Origin: Pleodorina starrii
Taxonomy: Eukaryota; Chlorophyta; Chlorophyceae; Chlamydomonadales; Volvocaceae
DNA: 64,000 bases
Assembly: GCA_030267565.1 (NCBI GenBank)
Contig: BRXU01000003.1
Coordinates: forward strand, 3,986,001 to 4,050,000
Direction: 5' to 3'
The notes under the pieces are model-generated. The model was not told where the DNA came from and searched no databases. It was given only the letters and a program-made list of their open reading frames with translations. Made by a program: the position numbers and the translations under genes. Positions 13,001 to 23,218 of the stretch are shown piece after piece (within the stretch, counting starts at the first letter, position 1; the number at the start of each line of letters is the position of its first letter).

Positions 13001-16000
13001 TACAGTATGGGTACTTGGGTAGACTTGCGTTGTCATGTTGCACGTGGTGCCGTGGTCTTCATGTCTGGGTGAATGCATGAATGGACGAATGGATGGAAGT
13101 ATGGGAGTGTGGAAGTATGGATGGACGGATGTCGGGTCGTCCACACGTGGGTCTCGTTAGCAGTCCCTGAGGAGAGGGACGTCGCCCTTCGCGTCATTAT
13201 GTACGTCTGCTTCCGGGAGTCTGCTCGCAAACATATTTCACATATTTTCATATACCGATATTTCACATATTACACTGCGAATGGGGACTTGGCAGCGGCC
13301 TCTTAGGGTTAGGGTTAGGGAATGAAAGCTGCAACTGCCCCCGCACTCCCCGCCCGCCTGTCGTACCACACTCGCTGTACCAGGGTTTGCGCACGTTGGT
13401 GCTTGCGGCCCGGCCGCTGCCCGACCGCGCCTGGTACGACAACTGGGACGCGCGGTACCAGGCGGCCGCCGCGGCGGTACACACCGACCCGCGGGTCCGT
13501 GCAGCCGCCCTCGACGCCCTGGCGGACGAGATCGAGCGGGAGCTACAGCTAGTGGGCGTGGCGGCCATAGAGGACCAACTGCAGGTACGGAAATGAGTAC
13601 GGCACCGTACGGCACCGTACACATACTGCATTTTACCCTCACCATGTTCCGCACCGCACCCCACCGCACCCATCTCCGCCCACCGTGATGCACTGTACCG
13701 CACTGTACTGCACTGTACTGCACCCCTCGCGCCGCCCCCGCCTCAGGAGGGCGTGCCCGCCGCCGTGGCGACGCTGCTCTCCGCCGGAGTGCGCGTGTGG
13801 ATGATCACGGGCGACAAACTGGAGACTGCGGTCAACATCGCGCGGGCGGCTCGGCTGGTGACGCAGCCGCACGACAGCCAGTTGCTGGTGCTGCGGGAGC
13901 ATGAGGAGGAGGGTGGGTGGCTGGGTCATGAGGGCTTGAATAATACGGGTTTAGGGTTTATGGTTTGGTTTAAGGGTTTATGGCAGGTTTCTTTAGGAGA
14001 GGTTGGTGATACCGTATGAGGAAGGGCTTGTTCGCGGGGCTTGTTCCGGGGGGGTACCGGGGGGGTACCGGTACAGGGTCTTCTTGAGGGTCTGCCTGGA
14101 CCTGGACTAGACTGGCTGCCGAGCCCTTTGTCGCGTGTAGGATCTGAGATGAATTCCGAGGTGGTAATGGAATGCGTTTCGGCGGTGGTTTACAAGCGGC
14201 GCAAAAGCGGCCTTTGTTAGCGCGCTGAGAGAGTCCCTAGCCAGCAACCCACAACTGGGAAGCTTGCCATATCGCGAACCCACCTCCTGAGCCCCGTCGC
14301 CCTTACTCCCGCGACGCGTCGACGGTCGACCCCATTGCCGGCCCGAGTAAGTGCCACGACACCCGAATCCATTCGTCCGCCCCCGCAGCGATTCGGCGAC
14401 AGCTGGGGTCCCTGGCGCAGCGCGCCGCCGCCATTAACGCCGCCGCGAAGGGACTGGCCCAGCCGGGCAAACCCCGCGGCGCCGCCGGGGATGCCGAGAC
14501 CGCGGCCGCCGCCACCGCCACCGCCGCCGCAGCGACGCCCGATGAGATCCCATCCCGCCAGCAGCCCATTCCGCCACCGCCACCGCCGCTGCCCCCACCG
14601 GCGCCGCAGCAAGAGCTCCCGACAGGCCGTCCGCAACAGCAACAGCAGCAGCAGCAGCAGAAGCAGAAGCAGAAGCAGCAAATGCCGCCAGACCGACGGC
14701 CTCTGGAGGTTCAGATGTCGCAGTCGGCGCCGGCGGGGCCGACCGACGGGTTACCATACGACAGTGAACGGGGCGGCGGCAGGCACGCAGCGGCCCCACA
14801 CGCGCGGGGCGACGGTGACCCGCGGGTCGTTGGGCCCAAGGGCAACGACGGCGGCGGCGACCGCGACGGCGCCGCTGCGTCAGCTGAGCCGCGCCCAAAG
14901 GCTACAAGAGCGGCCGAACCCGGCAGCGAGGTCCAAGATCCAAATCCGGATCCAGATTCCCGGCCGGGAGCATCCGTACCGTGGTCGGGAGGGCGCGACC
15001 GAGCCGGCGGCGGCGATGACAAGCATCGCGGCGGTGGCGGCGACGGTGGCGGAGGCGGAGTCGGCATTGCGTCGACGACGACGGAGCTCGTGGTCGATGG
15101 TCGTACACTTGACATGGTCCTGGAGCGGAGGCCGCTGGCGGCGCGGCTGGCGGGGCTGTGTGCGTCGTGCGCCGCCGTGGTGGTTTGCCGCGCGTCGCCG
15201 GCGCAGAAAGCCGCACTGGTACGGCTGATGCGGGCGCACAGGCGCAGGATGGCGGCGGCGCGGCGGCGCCGCCGCTGGCGGTGGCTGCCAGGCGGTGGCG
15301 GCGGCGGCGGCGGCGGCGGCTCCGTCACCGCTGTACCGCATTTCGTGGCGGCACGACTGCGGGCACTGACAGCGATGCTGGGTGGCTTGCGCTCCGGCGG
15401 TGGGGGAAGAGGGCGGGGCGGGGAGGAGGAGAGAGGCGGCGGCGGCGACCGAGGCGGCGGAGAGGGGGAGGAGGAGGCGGAGGATGGCGACTGGGGAGAC
15501 GCGGGCGGCGGCGGCGGCGGCGGTGGTGGTGATGGTGATGATGACCCACGGGACCGCGAGGGAGTGCTGCTGGCGATCGGCGACGGCGCCAACGATGTGG
15601 CGATGATCCAGGTACGGCATTGCCGTAGTAGCGCCGATTTGTTGGTCTCATTAAACGGAATCCATGACAACAGGTACAGGAGCAGCTGTACGGCAGCAGG
15701 GGAAGCAAAGCAGCAGGGGATACCAGCACGGCAGCACTGGGACTTTTGGTCAGGAGTAGGTTGCCCGTCCTACTGCCGACCCCGCCGCGCTCACGCCGCC
15801 GCGCTCCTGACTGTGTGCCGTGTGTGGGTGTGTGTGGGTGTGTGACGTGTGTGTTTTGCGCCCCCCCTCCCCCCCGCTCGCAGGCCGCCGATGTGGGTGT
15901 GGGTGTGATGGGCAAGGAGGGACGCCAGGTGAGTACGGCATGCGTGTGCGCGGTGTAGGGTCAAGGGAGCTCGTGGCAGTACGGCAGTTGAACGTCTCGC

Positions 16001-19000
16001 CGCGTGCCGCAGACGAGGGTGTTGCCCTGGGTTCACACGGGGCCTCAGTTCCCGGAGGCACCTAACACATCGTAAACCAGCAGCTGCATGAGCCACCTCT
16101 GATGATGCGGAGGAGTCCGGAGGTGGACGTTTGGCAGTACGTACCATCTTGATCAGATTGCCAAAAAGGGTGCTCGGTATGTTACCGTTGTCTGTTTTCT
16201 GTTGCCGCGCGTGTACGTGCACGCGCATGTGCACGCACACGCAGGCGGTCAACAACAGCGACGTCGCGGTTCCGCTGTTCCGGCACCTGGTGCCGCTGCT
16301 GCTGGTGCACGGACAGGTGGGCGGGCTGGAGGGCGGGCGGGCTGGAGGGCGGGTTTCACTGAAGTCGACGCATACCACATACCCGCTGGCGGGGAAATGG
16401 GGATACGTTGCTTCAGGACAGGACAGGGGTTTGTTCAGTCGGTGGGTGCATTGCTGGCGGGGGGTCAAGGTACCGTTCAAGAAAGCTTGGGAAGGGCTGG
16501 TTGTGGCACAGTCGTGGAGAGGTGGGTGTGGGGTTCGCTGTGTGTGTACGGTATCTGTGCGAGTGTGTGGGAGGGGGGTTGCTTCCGTGGAGCAGCATGT
16601 GTGTAGGGGGAGGGGGTGTAGGTGGGGGCAAGTGGGCAGGTGGGGGTGAACAGGAGGGTGCCAGTTGGGTGCAGGGAGGCCGCTTCGTGGGGACGCCGGC
16701 GGCCCAGCTTATCGCCCGACACACCCCCCTCGTGCCCCCCGCTACCTTTGTTGACAACCCCCATGTGCACATCCACCCACCAACCGTCCCATCCAGCTGT
16801 GTTCTGAGCGGCTGTCTCGGCTCATCATCTACTCCTTCTACAAGAACCTGACGTACTGGGGGGTGCTGCTGCTCTTCCAGTTCTACTGCGGCTTCTCTGG
16901 TGAGCCGTACGGATGTACGGATACGTGGGATGTACGGGATGTACGGGATGCCGTACACGGCGACACTCTTGCGCGGCTCCAGGTGACCGCAACTCATGGG
17001 AAGGGGAAGGGCCGTGTGAGCTGCAACAAAACTCGCCCTCATCTTGCTAGGTTTTCTTATTCCACGATCAACTACAAACCATCAACTACCGTTCTTTAAA
17101 ACCAAGTCCAACAACCTTACCGGTATCGTCCCAACCACCGTAACCACCCAACCGCCTCTCAGGCCAGGCGCTCATCGACGACATCAGCGGATCCTTTTAC
17201 AACGTTGTGTTCACGGCCGCACCCATTCTGGTGGTGGCGTTGCAAGTAGGTGGGGTGATGCGACGGGGGGGGGGGCAGGCAGGCTGCCCGCCGAGGCGGC
17301 TGCACGTGTTCGCCCGTTGTTTGTGGGGTCCATTGCCGTGTCACGCCAGCTAAGATGCCGTCGACCAGCTGATGTGGCTAACTGGCAATCAAGGCCTCTC
17401 CTTGCACCTCCGCCTGCAGTGTCCAACTCGCTGAAGGAGTCGCGCTCGCTCGACCAATTTCTGCGTGAGCGCGGAGCCTCCACGCCGGCGGGCGGGAGCG
17501 GCAGCGGCAGCGGGAGTCGTCGCGCGAGCGCGCGCCCCGCGAGGAGCAGCCCCGCGCCCCGTCGCGGCAGAGCCGCACGCGGGCTTTCGAGAAGCCGTCC
17601 TTCGAGGTCAACGGCAATCACGTGATAGTCTACGGTTGCCCCATCCACGGGGAGAACACCCATCAGCTTCACCCATCTTGTGATGCTGATGGGTGTTCTC
17701 CCCGTGGATGGGGCAACCGTAGACTATCACGTGATCGCCGTTGACCTCGAACGACGGCTTCTCGAAAGCCCGCGTGCGGCTCGGCCGCAACGGGGCGCGG
17801 GGCTGCTCCTCGCGGGGCGCGACGACTCCCGCTGCCGCTCCCGCCCGCCGGCGTGGAGGCTCCACGCTCACGCAGAAATTGGTCGAGCGAGCGCGACTCC
17901 TTCAGCGAGTTGGACACTGCAGGCGGAGGTGCAAGGAGAGGCCTTGGGTCCGATGAAAGATAAAAACTGCAGGCTTGGGCCTGACGCGAAGCGGACGAGG
18001 GAGAGCTTAACTCCGGCTAACCGCACATGCGAGGGCCTTGGGCCCGACTAATGGCGGCTGTCGCGCTTGACGCGAGGACTCACTTCTCGAATAAACGTAA
18101 CTCTGATTACTCTCTGAAACGGGCTTGACCCGAAGGAGGTGAAGACGGCCGACGATGCCGGCGACAGATCCTGCGGGCGATAGAATCTGTGCTTCGCACT
18201 GACGGAAGAGCACGCGCCTTCGGGAGACGAGCTACGCTGCTCTCTCCTAGGGCGACCTGGGCACGAATGTCCTCCTCGGAGGACAGATACCGAAACGGAT
18301 TACCGAAAGAACTTACAATAGACTGCTTCACGCCGTCTGTCAATCGCGGATCTGTGAATATTTGCTACTTAGAGTCTCAATACTGCATAGTGCGAGGCAC
18401 TGATAAGATGCTTCGCAAAGCCGCCGGACTATAACAAGCCCGCGCAATGCACTTGTCGTACCTCCAGGGGAGCCCGCACTATACTGCTCCTTGCTCAGTC
18501 GGGGCCCCGTACAGTGACAACAAATAAATGTAATAATAATAAAGTGTCGACGACTCAGGCGTCGCACGGAAAAGGTGCACGGAAGTTGATCCGAAGGGGC
18601 CACACCCAACGGCTCCTAACTAACCGACAACGGTTCTCAGTAAACAGGCAACGGTTCTCAGTATCTGCCACGTTCTATGGCAATCACACGAGATAGCGTG
18701 ACAGCCGCTGGCTAGCTCGCCGGTGGCTGTGTAGCCGTCTGCCAGACAGCCTGTCTGTGTGTGTGTGAGATCGCAGCTGGCGATAGACCCGGCTTCTGCG
18801 GTAGATCCTGCCGGTCCGATGATACCCGGGTATCCGTCCCTGCGCCGCTTAGTGCTCATCATCCTAAGATCTTATTCGTAAATCGTAGTAATCATCGGGC
18901 CGTCGTCCTGGGAACATCCCACCAGCTGCCACCTGCCACCACAACGCACTGCGTGTGCTGCCGCTGCTCCCGACTTTGGATTGACTGTTGCACGGGTCGT

Positions 19001-21250
19001 GAAGGCAGAGCCCCCGCAGAGTCCCCCCAGAGCCATCACAGCGCCCCTGGCCGCCCCTGGGCCTCCCGGCTGCTGCTGGGTTCTGCCTGCTTGCTGCTGC
19101 TGGCTGCTGCCGGCCGCCATCCGTCGAGCCGCCAATGTGCGGCTCCTGCGTCTACCGGTGGAGGCTTCTGAAGCACCGCCCCACCGCCTTGTCACACCTT
19201 AACAGCCGTCGTCCGCCTGTCGCTCTGCCTCCGGCCGCGCCCTTCCTCCGCCCACGCACGCACGCACATATACCGATCCACACACGCGCGCGCGTGCGGC
19301 GGTGCCTTGCCTTGCCTTGCCTTGCAGGAGAGCCACGCGCCCGCCCCCGCCACGGCGCTGCTGGACCACCCCGAGCTCTACAACGCGCACCCGCCCCTCA
19401 GTGCGCAGCGGTTCTGGCTGGAGGGAGTGGCGCTGCCGCTCCTGCATGTGGGTGTGGCGTCCATCAGCGGGCCCTCGGGTGACCCGTGGGTCATGAAGCG
19501 TGATTCTGCAAACAATTAAACAGTCCATACCCACGGTAACAACAATGGTAACAATTGTCCTGGAAGCGCAAAACACGGAAGCCGCCGCCTCTCCGTCTCT
19601 CTTACACACACTCGAGCTTTACCGGTGATCCTGATGTGTTCTGATTTGCACCGGTGTGCTCATATGCAGAGCGCGGCATGCTTCTTTATCCCCATGTACG
19701 GCGCGACGCCGTACGGCACGCAGCCGGCCCACACGCTGTGGGTGGTCGGCAAGGCGTCGTACCTGGCGGTCGTGGTGGCGGTGACGGTCGAGCTGCTGCT
19801 CACCACTCGCGCCTGGACGAGGCTGCTGGGGATCGTGTGCGCGCTGAGTGTGGCGGTGGCCTTCCCCTTCCTGCTGCTGGTGGGTCGGGTCAGGGACGGG
19901 TCGGGGAGGGGAGGGGAGGGGAGGGGCGGGGCGGGGCGGGGCGGGGCGGGGCGGGGTGGGGTGGGGTCGGGTCGGGGTGGGGTCGGGTCGGGGTGGGGTC
20001 GGGTCGGGGTCGGGTCAGGGCTCAGGGGCGGGCGGGCGGATGAATCAGGCTATTGCGGGCGGGAGCCGGGAGGTGACGCAGACGGAGGGCGGAAGGGACC
20101 GGGGGCGCGACGGAGATGCCCTGCCGCGCTTTTGGATGTGTGAGGAGGTGTTTCTGGTCGCACTCTCGGACACCTGAGGGGCCGCGCTGCCCGGAGACTG
20201 AAACCGTCAGGGCTTCTTGGCCCTGAAGCGCCCCCGTCCCTCCGCCTCGTCGCGCGTGACTGACCTGCGCATACATCCAAGTGGCATGAACGTCCATCCG
20301 ATCAGATGCGCTGAGATGGAGGGTCGAGTACTCTGGTTGTGGAGACCCAGCCGTGTAGGCCGTGTAGCCTTCGTCTGGCGGTGCGCGAGTGGCGGTGCGC
20401 CCAATGGATCACCCCTGTCTCTCGCCCTGTCTCTGCCGCCTGTCTCCCTGCGCGACCAAATCCAAATCCAAATACTGTGGATCGTGCGCGCTGAGTCCCG
20501 CACCGGTAACACTAAACCTTCGGACCTCGTCGTATGCGTCGTGCAAGGTGTGGCGGTTGGAGTTGGCTGCAAACTACCTGGACGAGGCAACTGTGGGCGC
20601 CGCGGATCTGCTGTTCAAGTCGCCGTACTTTTGGACGAGCCTGACGGCGGTTGTGGCGCTGACCGCGGGCTCCAGGTAGGGCCTGGGGCGCCCGGCCCTC
20701 GCCGGGGGCTCAGCAGCCTCGCAGGCTCCTTTCGGCGCATGTCCCCTTCGGAAATTGGAAATTGGGGACATCCATATTGAGAGGTTGGTGAAGCCCCTTG
20801 AATCCCCTTGAATGACGGGGGCGTCGGATTGCGGACCGCGGATCTCGCTGCTCCCGGCTGCTACCGTATCGGCCCAGTCAGGCCTAAATCAAATCAAAAG
20901 GACTTGGGCGTCAGTATGAGCCGACAACAGCTCCCGTGTCACTCCCCCTGGAGCTCCCAAATCTTGATTTTCTTGTGTCCGGCCCGTCAAGGCGAGTAAG
21001 GAAAGGATGGATGTGAAGCTGACAGCTTGACGTGCGTGAATGACCCAGAGGGATCACCGGGCTCTGTGCCGCCTCGTGCGCGCGCAGGTACATGGAGCGT
21101 GCCGTACGTTGGATCTACTTCCCCGATCCGTTCATGACGTTGGCAAGGCAGCACTTGCGGAGGCAGCGCCTGCAGGGGGGCGATGCGGCCGCCGGGAAGG
21201 GCGCCTCCACCAGGGCCGCCTCTGCCACCGCCGCCGGACCCTTGCCTTGA
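3977..21250 (+). CDS. P4-type ATPase, phospholipid flippase
   Basis: ATP-driven aminophospholipid flippase. Twenty-four exons join in phase: 3977-4840, 5348-5426, 6575-6627, 6873-7235, 7651-8051, 8411-8486, 8904-8960, 9311-9526, 9853-10556, 10726-10813, 11346-11726, 12063-12352, 12718-12904, 13384-13584, 13747-13912, 14389-15611, 15884-15928, 16245-16316, 16797-16899, 17163-17245, 19328-19447, 19670-19879, 20548-20675, 21088-21250. Order of motifs: NRVTTSKYTLVTFAPVF at TM1, actuator DGET, the P4 hallmark PISLFVTMELVKF in TM4, DKTGTLT with the phosphorylated Asp, nucleotide-domain GPSPDE and KGAD, TGDKLET, GDGANDVAMIQ, then C-terminal membrane helices. About 2090 residues, much longer than the usual 1100-1500, because of Ala/Gly, His/Gln and Gly/Ser insertions. 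The start is unresolved: the frame is open from 3947 but has no ATG before conserved sequence, so an upstream exon is expected; 3977 follows a possible acceptor. Confidence 0.93.
4951..5001. repeat. GT-rich microsatellite
   Basis: Interrupted (GT)n tract in the first listed flippase intron, about 110 bases after the donor at 4841. A shorter CA tract follows near 5052-5072, so the two could pair in RNA. Confidence 0.8.
5690..6097. repeat. Perfect 8-bp tandem repeat, 51 copies
   Basis: The unit GGGACTGT is repeated 51 times without a visible variant (408 bp) in the flippase intron between exons 5348-5426 and 6575-6627. Because 8 is not a multiple of 3, every plus frame reads the same octapeptide (GLWDCGTV) with no stop. 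The minus frames are open too. The long ORFs here are therefore by-products of the repeat, not proteins. Confidence 0.97.
6712..6804. repeat. Imperfect CTTGGCTTTCG-type minisatellite
   Basis: Degenerate tandem copies of CTTCGC, CTTTCG and CTTGG words in the flippase intron between 6627 and 6873. Purely intronic simple sequence. Confidence 0.7.
8157..8180 (+). repeat. Interstitial telomere-like repeat, TTTTAGGG type
   Basis: Three consecutive octamers TTTTAGGG, TTTTAGGA, TTTTAGGG in the flippase intron that begins at 8052. TTTTAGGG is the Chlamydomonas-type telomere unit. Further degenerate AGGGTTTT words follow to about 8203. Confidence 0.75.
13303..13320 (+). repeat. Interstitial telomere-like repeat, TTAGGG x3
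   Basis: Three exact TTAGGG units in the flippase intron between 12904 and 13384, just downstream of an AT-rich ACATATTTCACATATT-like patch. Looser GGGTTTAGGGTTTATGG sequence also occurs at about 13949-13982 in the next-but-one intron. Confidence 0.7.
17390..17946. repeat. 557-bp near-perfect inverted repeat inside a flippase intron
   Basis: Left arm 17390-17667 (278 bp) and right arm 17685-17946 (262 bp) are reverse complements around a 17-base loop. The 16-base length difference is accounted for by two indels of 6 and 10 bases in a GC-rich stretch; only a few point mismatches are visible. It lies in the 2.1-kb intron between 17245 and 19328. Each arm, read inward, carries protein-like text (SLKESRSLDQFLRERGAST, then in another frame FEVNGDHVIVYGCPIHGEN), so it may be an inverted duplication of a former exon or of mobile-element coding sequence. 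No terminal target duplication was recognised. Confidence 0.93.
17947..18900. mobile_element. Possible transposable-element remnant next to the inverted repeat
   Basis: This block is distinctly lower in GC than the flanking intron and continues directly from the right arm of the inverted repeat. It contains an AATAAATGTAATAATAATAAAG patch near 18522-18543 and a duplicated CAACGGTTCTCAGTA word near 18628 and 18649. I see no transposase, integrase or reverse-transcriptase motif. The mobile-element call is inferred from composition and its intronic position only. Confidence 0.25.
19880..20036 (+). repeat. G-run array at a splice donor, possible G-quadruplex
   Basis: Starting at the donor of flippase exon 19670-19879, the plus strand is a nearly continuous series of GGGG tracts separated by single A, C or T bases, in GGGGA, GGGGC and GGGGT phases. 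The run fits a G-quadruplex-forming RNA in the pre-mRNA, directly after the 5' splice site. Confidence 0.75.
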
Positions 21251-22440
21251 CGCCACCGCTGGCAGCAGCGCCGGCGGCGGTGGCAGAGGCGGCTGAGGGG
21301 CCCAACCGCCGGTGGGCTTTCCGAGAGGTTGGCAGACGCGCATCAGAGAGATGGGAGCTAAGAGCTGCGTTGGCCTCGCGCCGATGCCAAAGGCGGCCTC
21401 GGGGGCCCGCTGCTGCAGCGGCGGCGGCGGCGGCTGCGGGGAGGGATCAGAGTGCGCGCGTGTGTTGTTGCAAGGGCGGCGCTTGTGATGGCGTCTTGGC
21501 GTGTGTCTGCACGACGCCAGATGTACGGCGCACGCGTGCAGTACGGCGGCCGCATCAGAGGTGCGAGCGCCGCCGTCCAGGAGTCCACCGGGCGTTGCAC
21601 CAGGAGCGGTCGCCGGCGTGACGCTGCAGGCCCGGTGCCCTTCGAAAATCAGTCCGGGAAGGCTCTGGTCACGAAGACGCGAGGTGGTCCTGGCGGTTCA
21701 CGCCCTGAAAGCTGAAATGAGACCGGGCTCAGAGGCCAGCACGGTGATGTCGTGCTGGTGATGTACGACGTTGGTGATGTGTCAATTTTTGGCGGGTATA
21801 ACGGATACGAATGGACAGGGACCGGCAGGAGCTGAGTTATGGGTTTGCTCTGCCATTACTAAATCGTTGTGTTGCGGACTGTGCTCACGATCGGCACCCG
21901 CCAGCAGCACCTAGTAAGGACGCTCAGAAGCCACAGAAGCTCTCAGATCGGTTAAATACAGCGCCTCTTCCAATTAATAAGCATTACGCCGCGTTAGGCG
22001 TGTCGAACGATGCTGGCGCATTTAAGAGCTTACCCGCGGGGCAGGACTCGGTCAACGCCTGCAACGCATACATACACCGTGCAGCCGACCATGACGATGC
22101 AGTGGAGCTTGGCTTGGTCATACATTCTGCTGAGCGGCCGTTCTGGCTTTGTTGGTGGAAGTGCGACAAGATATGCGCCGCACGCCGCACCACGCCGCAC
22201 CACCAGGCACCCCTGCAGGCGTACCCAGGGGACACCATCGTGCAGCTTCCATCCACGCCCAATCCATTCGGATATGGAGAGCGGTGCAACATCCTGCTGT
22301 TCAAGCAATTTGCTGCGGTTACGAAAGTGTCGTGTCTGTCGACTTACGGAAGGGTACGGCATCGCTAATAATCAGTCGGTTTAACTACATACGTAACACA
22401 TACTTGTCGGGTCATGTGATGCCAATATCTCTTTACGCAA
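21251..22440. other. Gap after the flippase, one unrecognised 185-codon frame
   Basis: Probable flippase 3'UTR followed by a lower-GC stretch. An ATG frame at 21811-22368 (+) is open for 185 codons but has no family resemblance that I can name and no obvious splice partners. It could be an upstream exon or UTR of the gene starting at 22441, or chance. Confidence 0.35.
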
Positions 22441-23218
22441 ATGGCCCATTTGCTTCACCGCCTCGGGGCGAAAGCTCTCCTGCCGCAGAAACAGGGTGAC
22501 AAGATTATACCGCCACTTATTAGCTTTCAAAATGCGATGAAGTTACGGGAGCAGTATTACGCAATTGGTTTGAGCTGGCCTTTTGAGGACATTGTACCAG
22601 GAAAGCCACAGCTGCCACCGGGAAGCGACAAGTACGCAGCCCGTCAACGGGAGAAGGAGCAAAAACGAGCGGCAAGGTGCACTGCTTTTGGAAGAAATTG
22701 CGTCTGCACCGCACGTCGTCATCCGTGTCATGCGGAAGGAAGGCCATCACATTTGGGCTGCATACCTATGCAGAGAAAAGGAGATCGCCGATGCCATGGC
22801 GTCAATGCCCAAACGCATAGCGGATTACCGGGTAAGCGTGGGATTGGCGAGACCTCGTCGTGGGGCGGGGTAAACATGGGTTAACGGCGGGTATATCAGG
22901 GTTGAAGTCCCCATGCGTCAGGTCTTCTGCCCCAATTATCAGAGGTGCTAGAAGCTTGGCCCGTGAATATTAGTATAAGCCCCTGCCCGTGGTCCGAATC
23001 ACGCGGGGTACATACCTTGTCTCCAACCGTGCTCCCGGGGGACCCACTCCACGTCAGCACCGACACACGGTTAATCACCGACACACGGTTAATCACCGAC
23101 ACACGGCTAATCCGTCGCACAGGAATCTCGTAAATTGGACTGGAGCGAGGTCTCTGCAATTGACCGCCTGTTGCTAACGCCGGGCCAGATCCGGGAGAAG
23201 TACGTCCGGCGGCGGTAA
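22441..23218 (+). CDS. Putative mitochondrial large-subunit ribosomal protein mL59/64, with apparent 1-base frameshift
   Basis: Exons 22441-22831 and 23123-23218 join in phase (donor GTAAGC, acceptor CACAG) and would give about 161 residues. The N-terminal part has IIPPLISFQNAMKLREQYY and LSWPFEDI. The middle has LLLEEIASAPHVVIRVMRKE and the C-terminal part has IADAMASMPKRIADYRESRK, ending in QIREKYVRRR. The block of basic helix plus MASMPKRIADYR resembles the conserved A-x-MP-x-x-I core of mL64/CRIF1-type mitoribosomal proteins; the family call is from memory and moderate. Within 22671-22678 the frame jumps by one base (reading GCA, skip A, GGT restores it), with no room for an intron, so this is either a sequencing error or a disabled copy. 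The intron contains the 18-bp tandem repeat. Confidence 0.5.
23059..23112 (+). repeat. 18-bp tandem repeat, three copies
   Basis: Unit ACCGACACACGGTTAATC, three copies with one change in the last (GGCTAATC). It sits just before the acceptor of the last mL59/64 exon, so its copy number would change the branch-point-to-acceptor distance. Confidence 0.85.

Noticed and set aside
14711..15670. Minus-strand frames over 240-320 codons opposite flippase exon 16
   Set aside because: GC-rich coding exons leave antisense frames open; the plus frame carries GDGANDVAMIQ and joins neighbouring exons in phase.
23059..23112. CRISPR-like direct repeats
   Set aside because: The three 18-bp copies are directly adjacent with no spacers, in a eukaryotic intron; this is a minisatellite.
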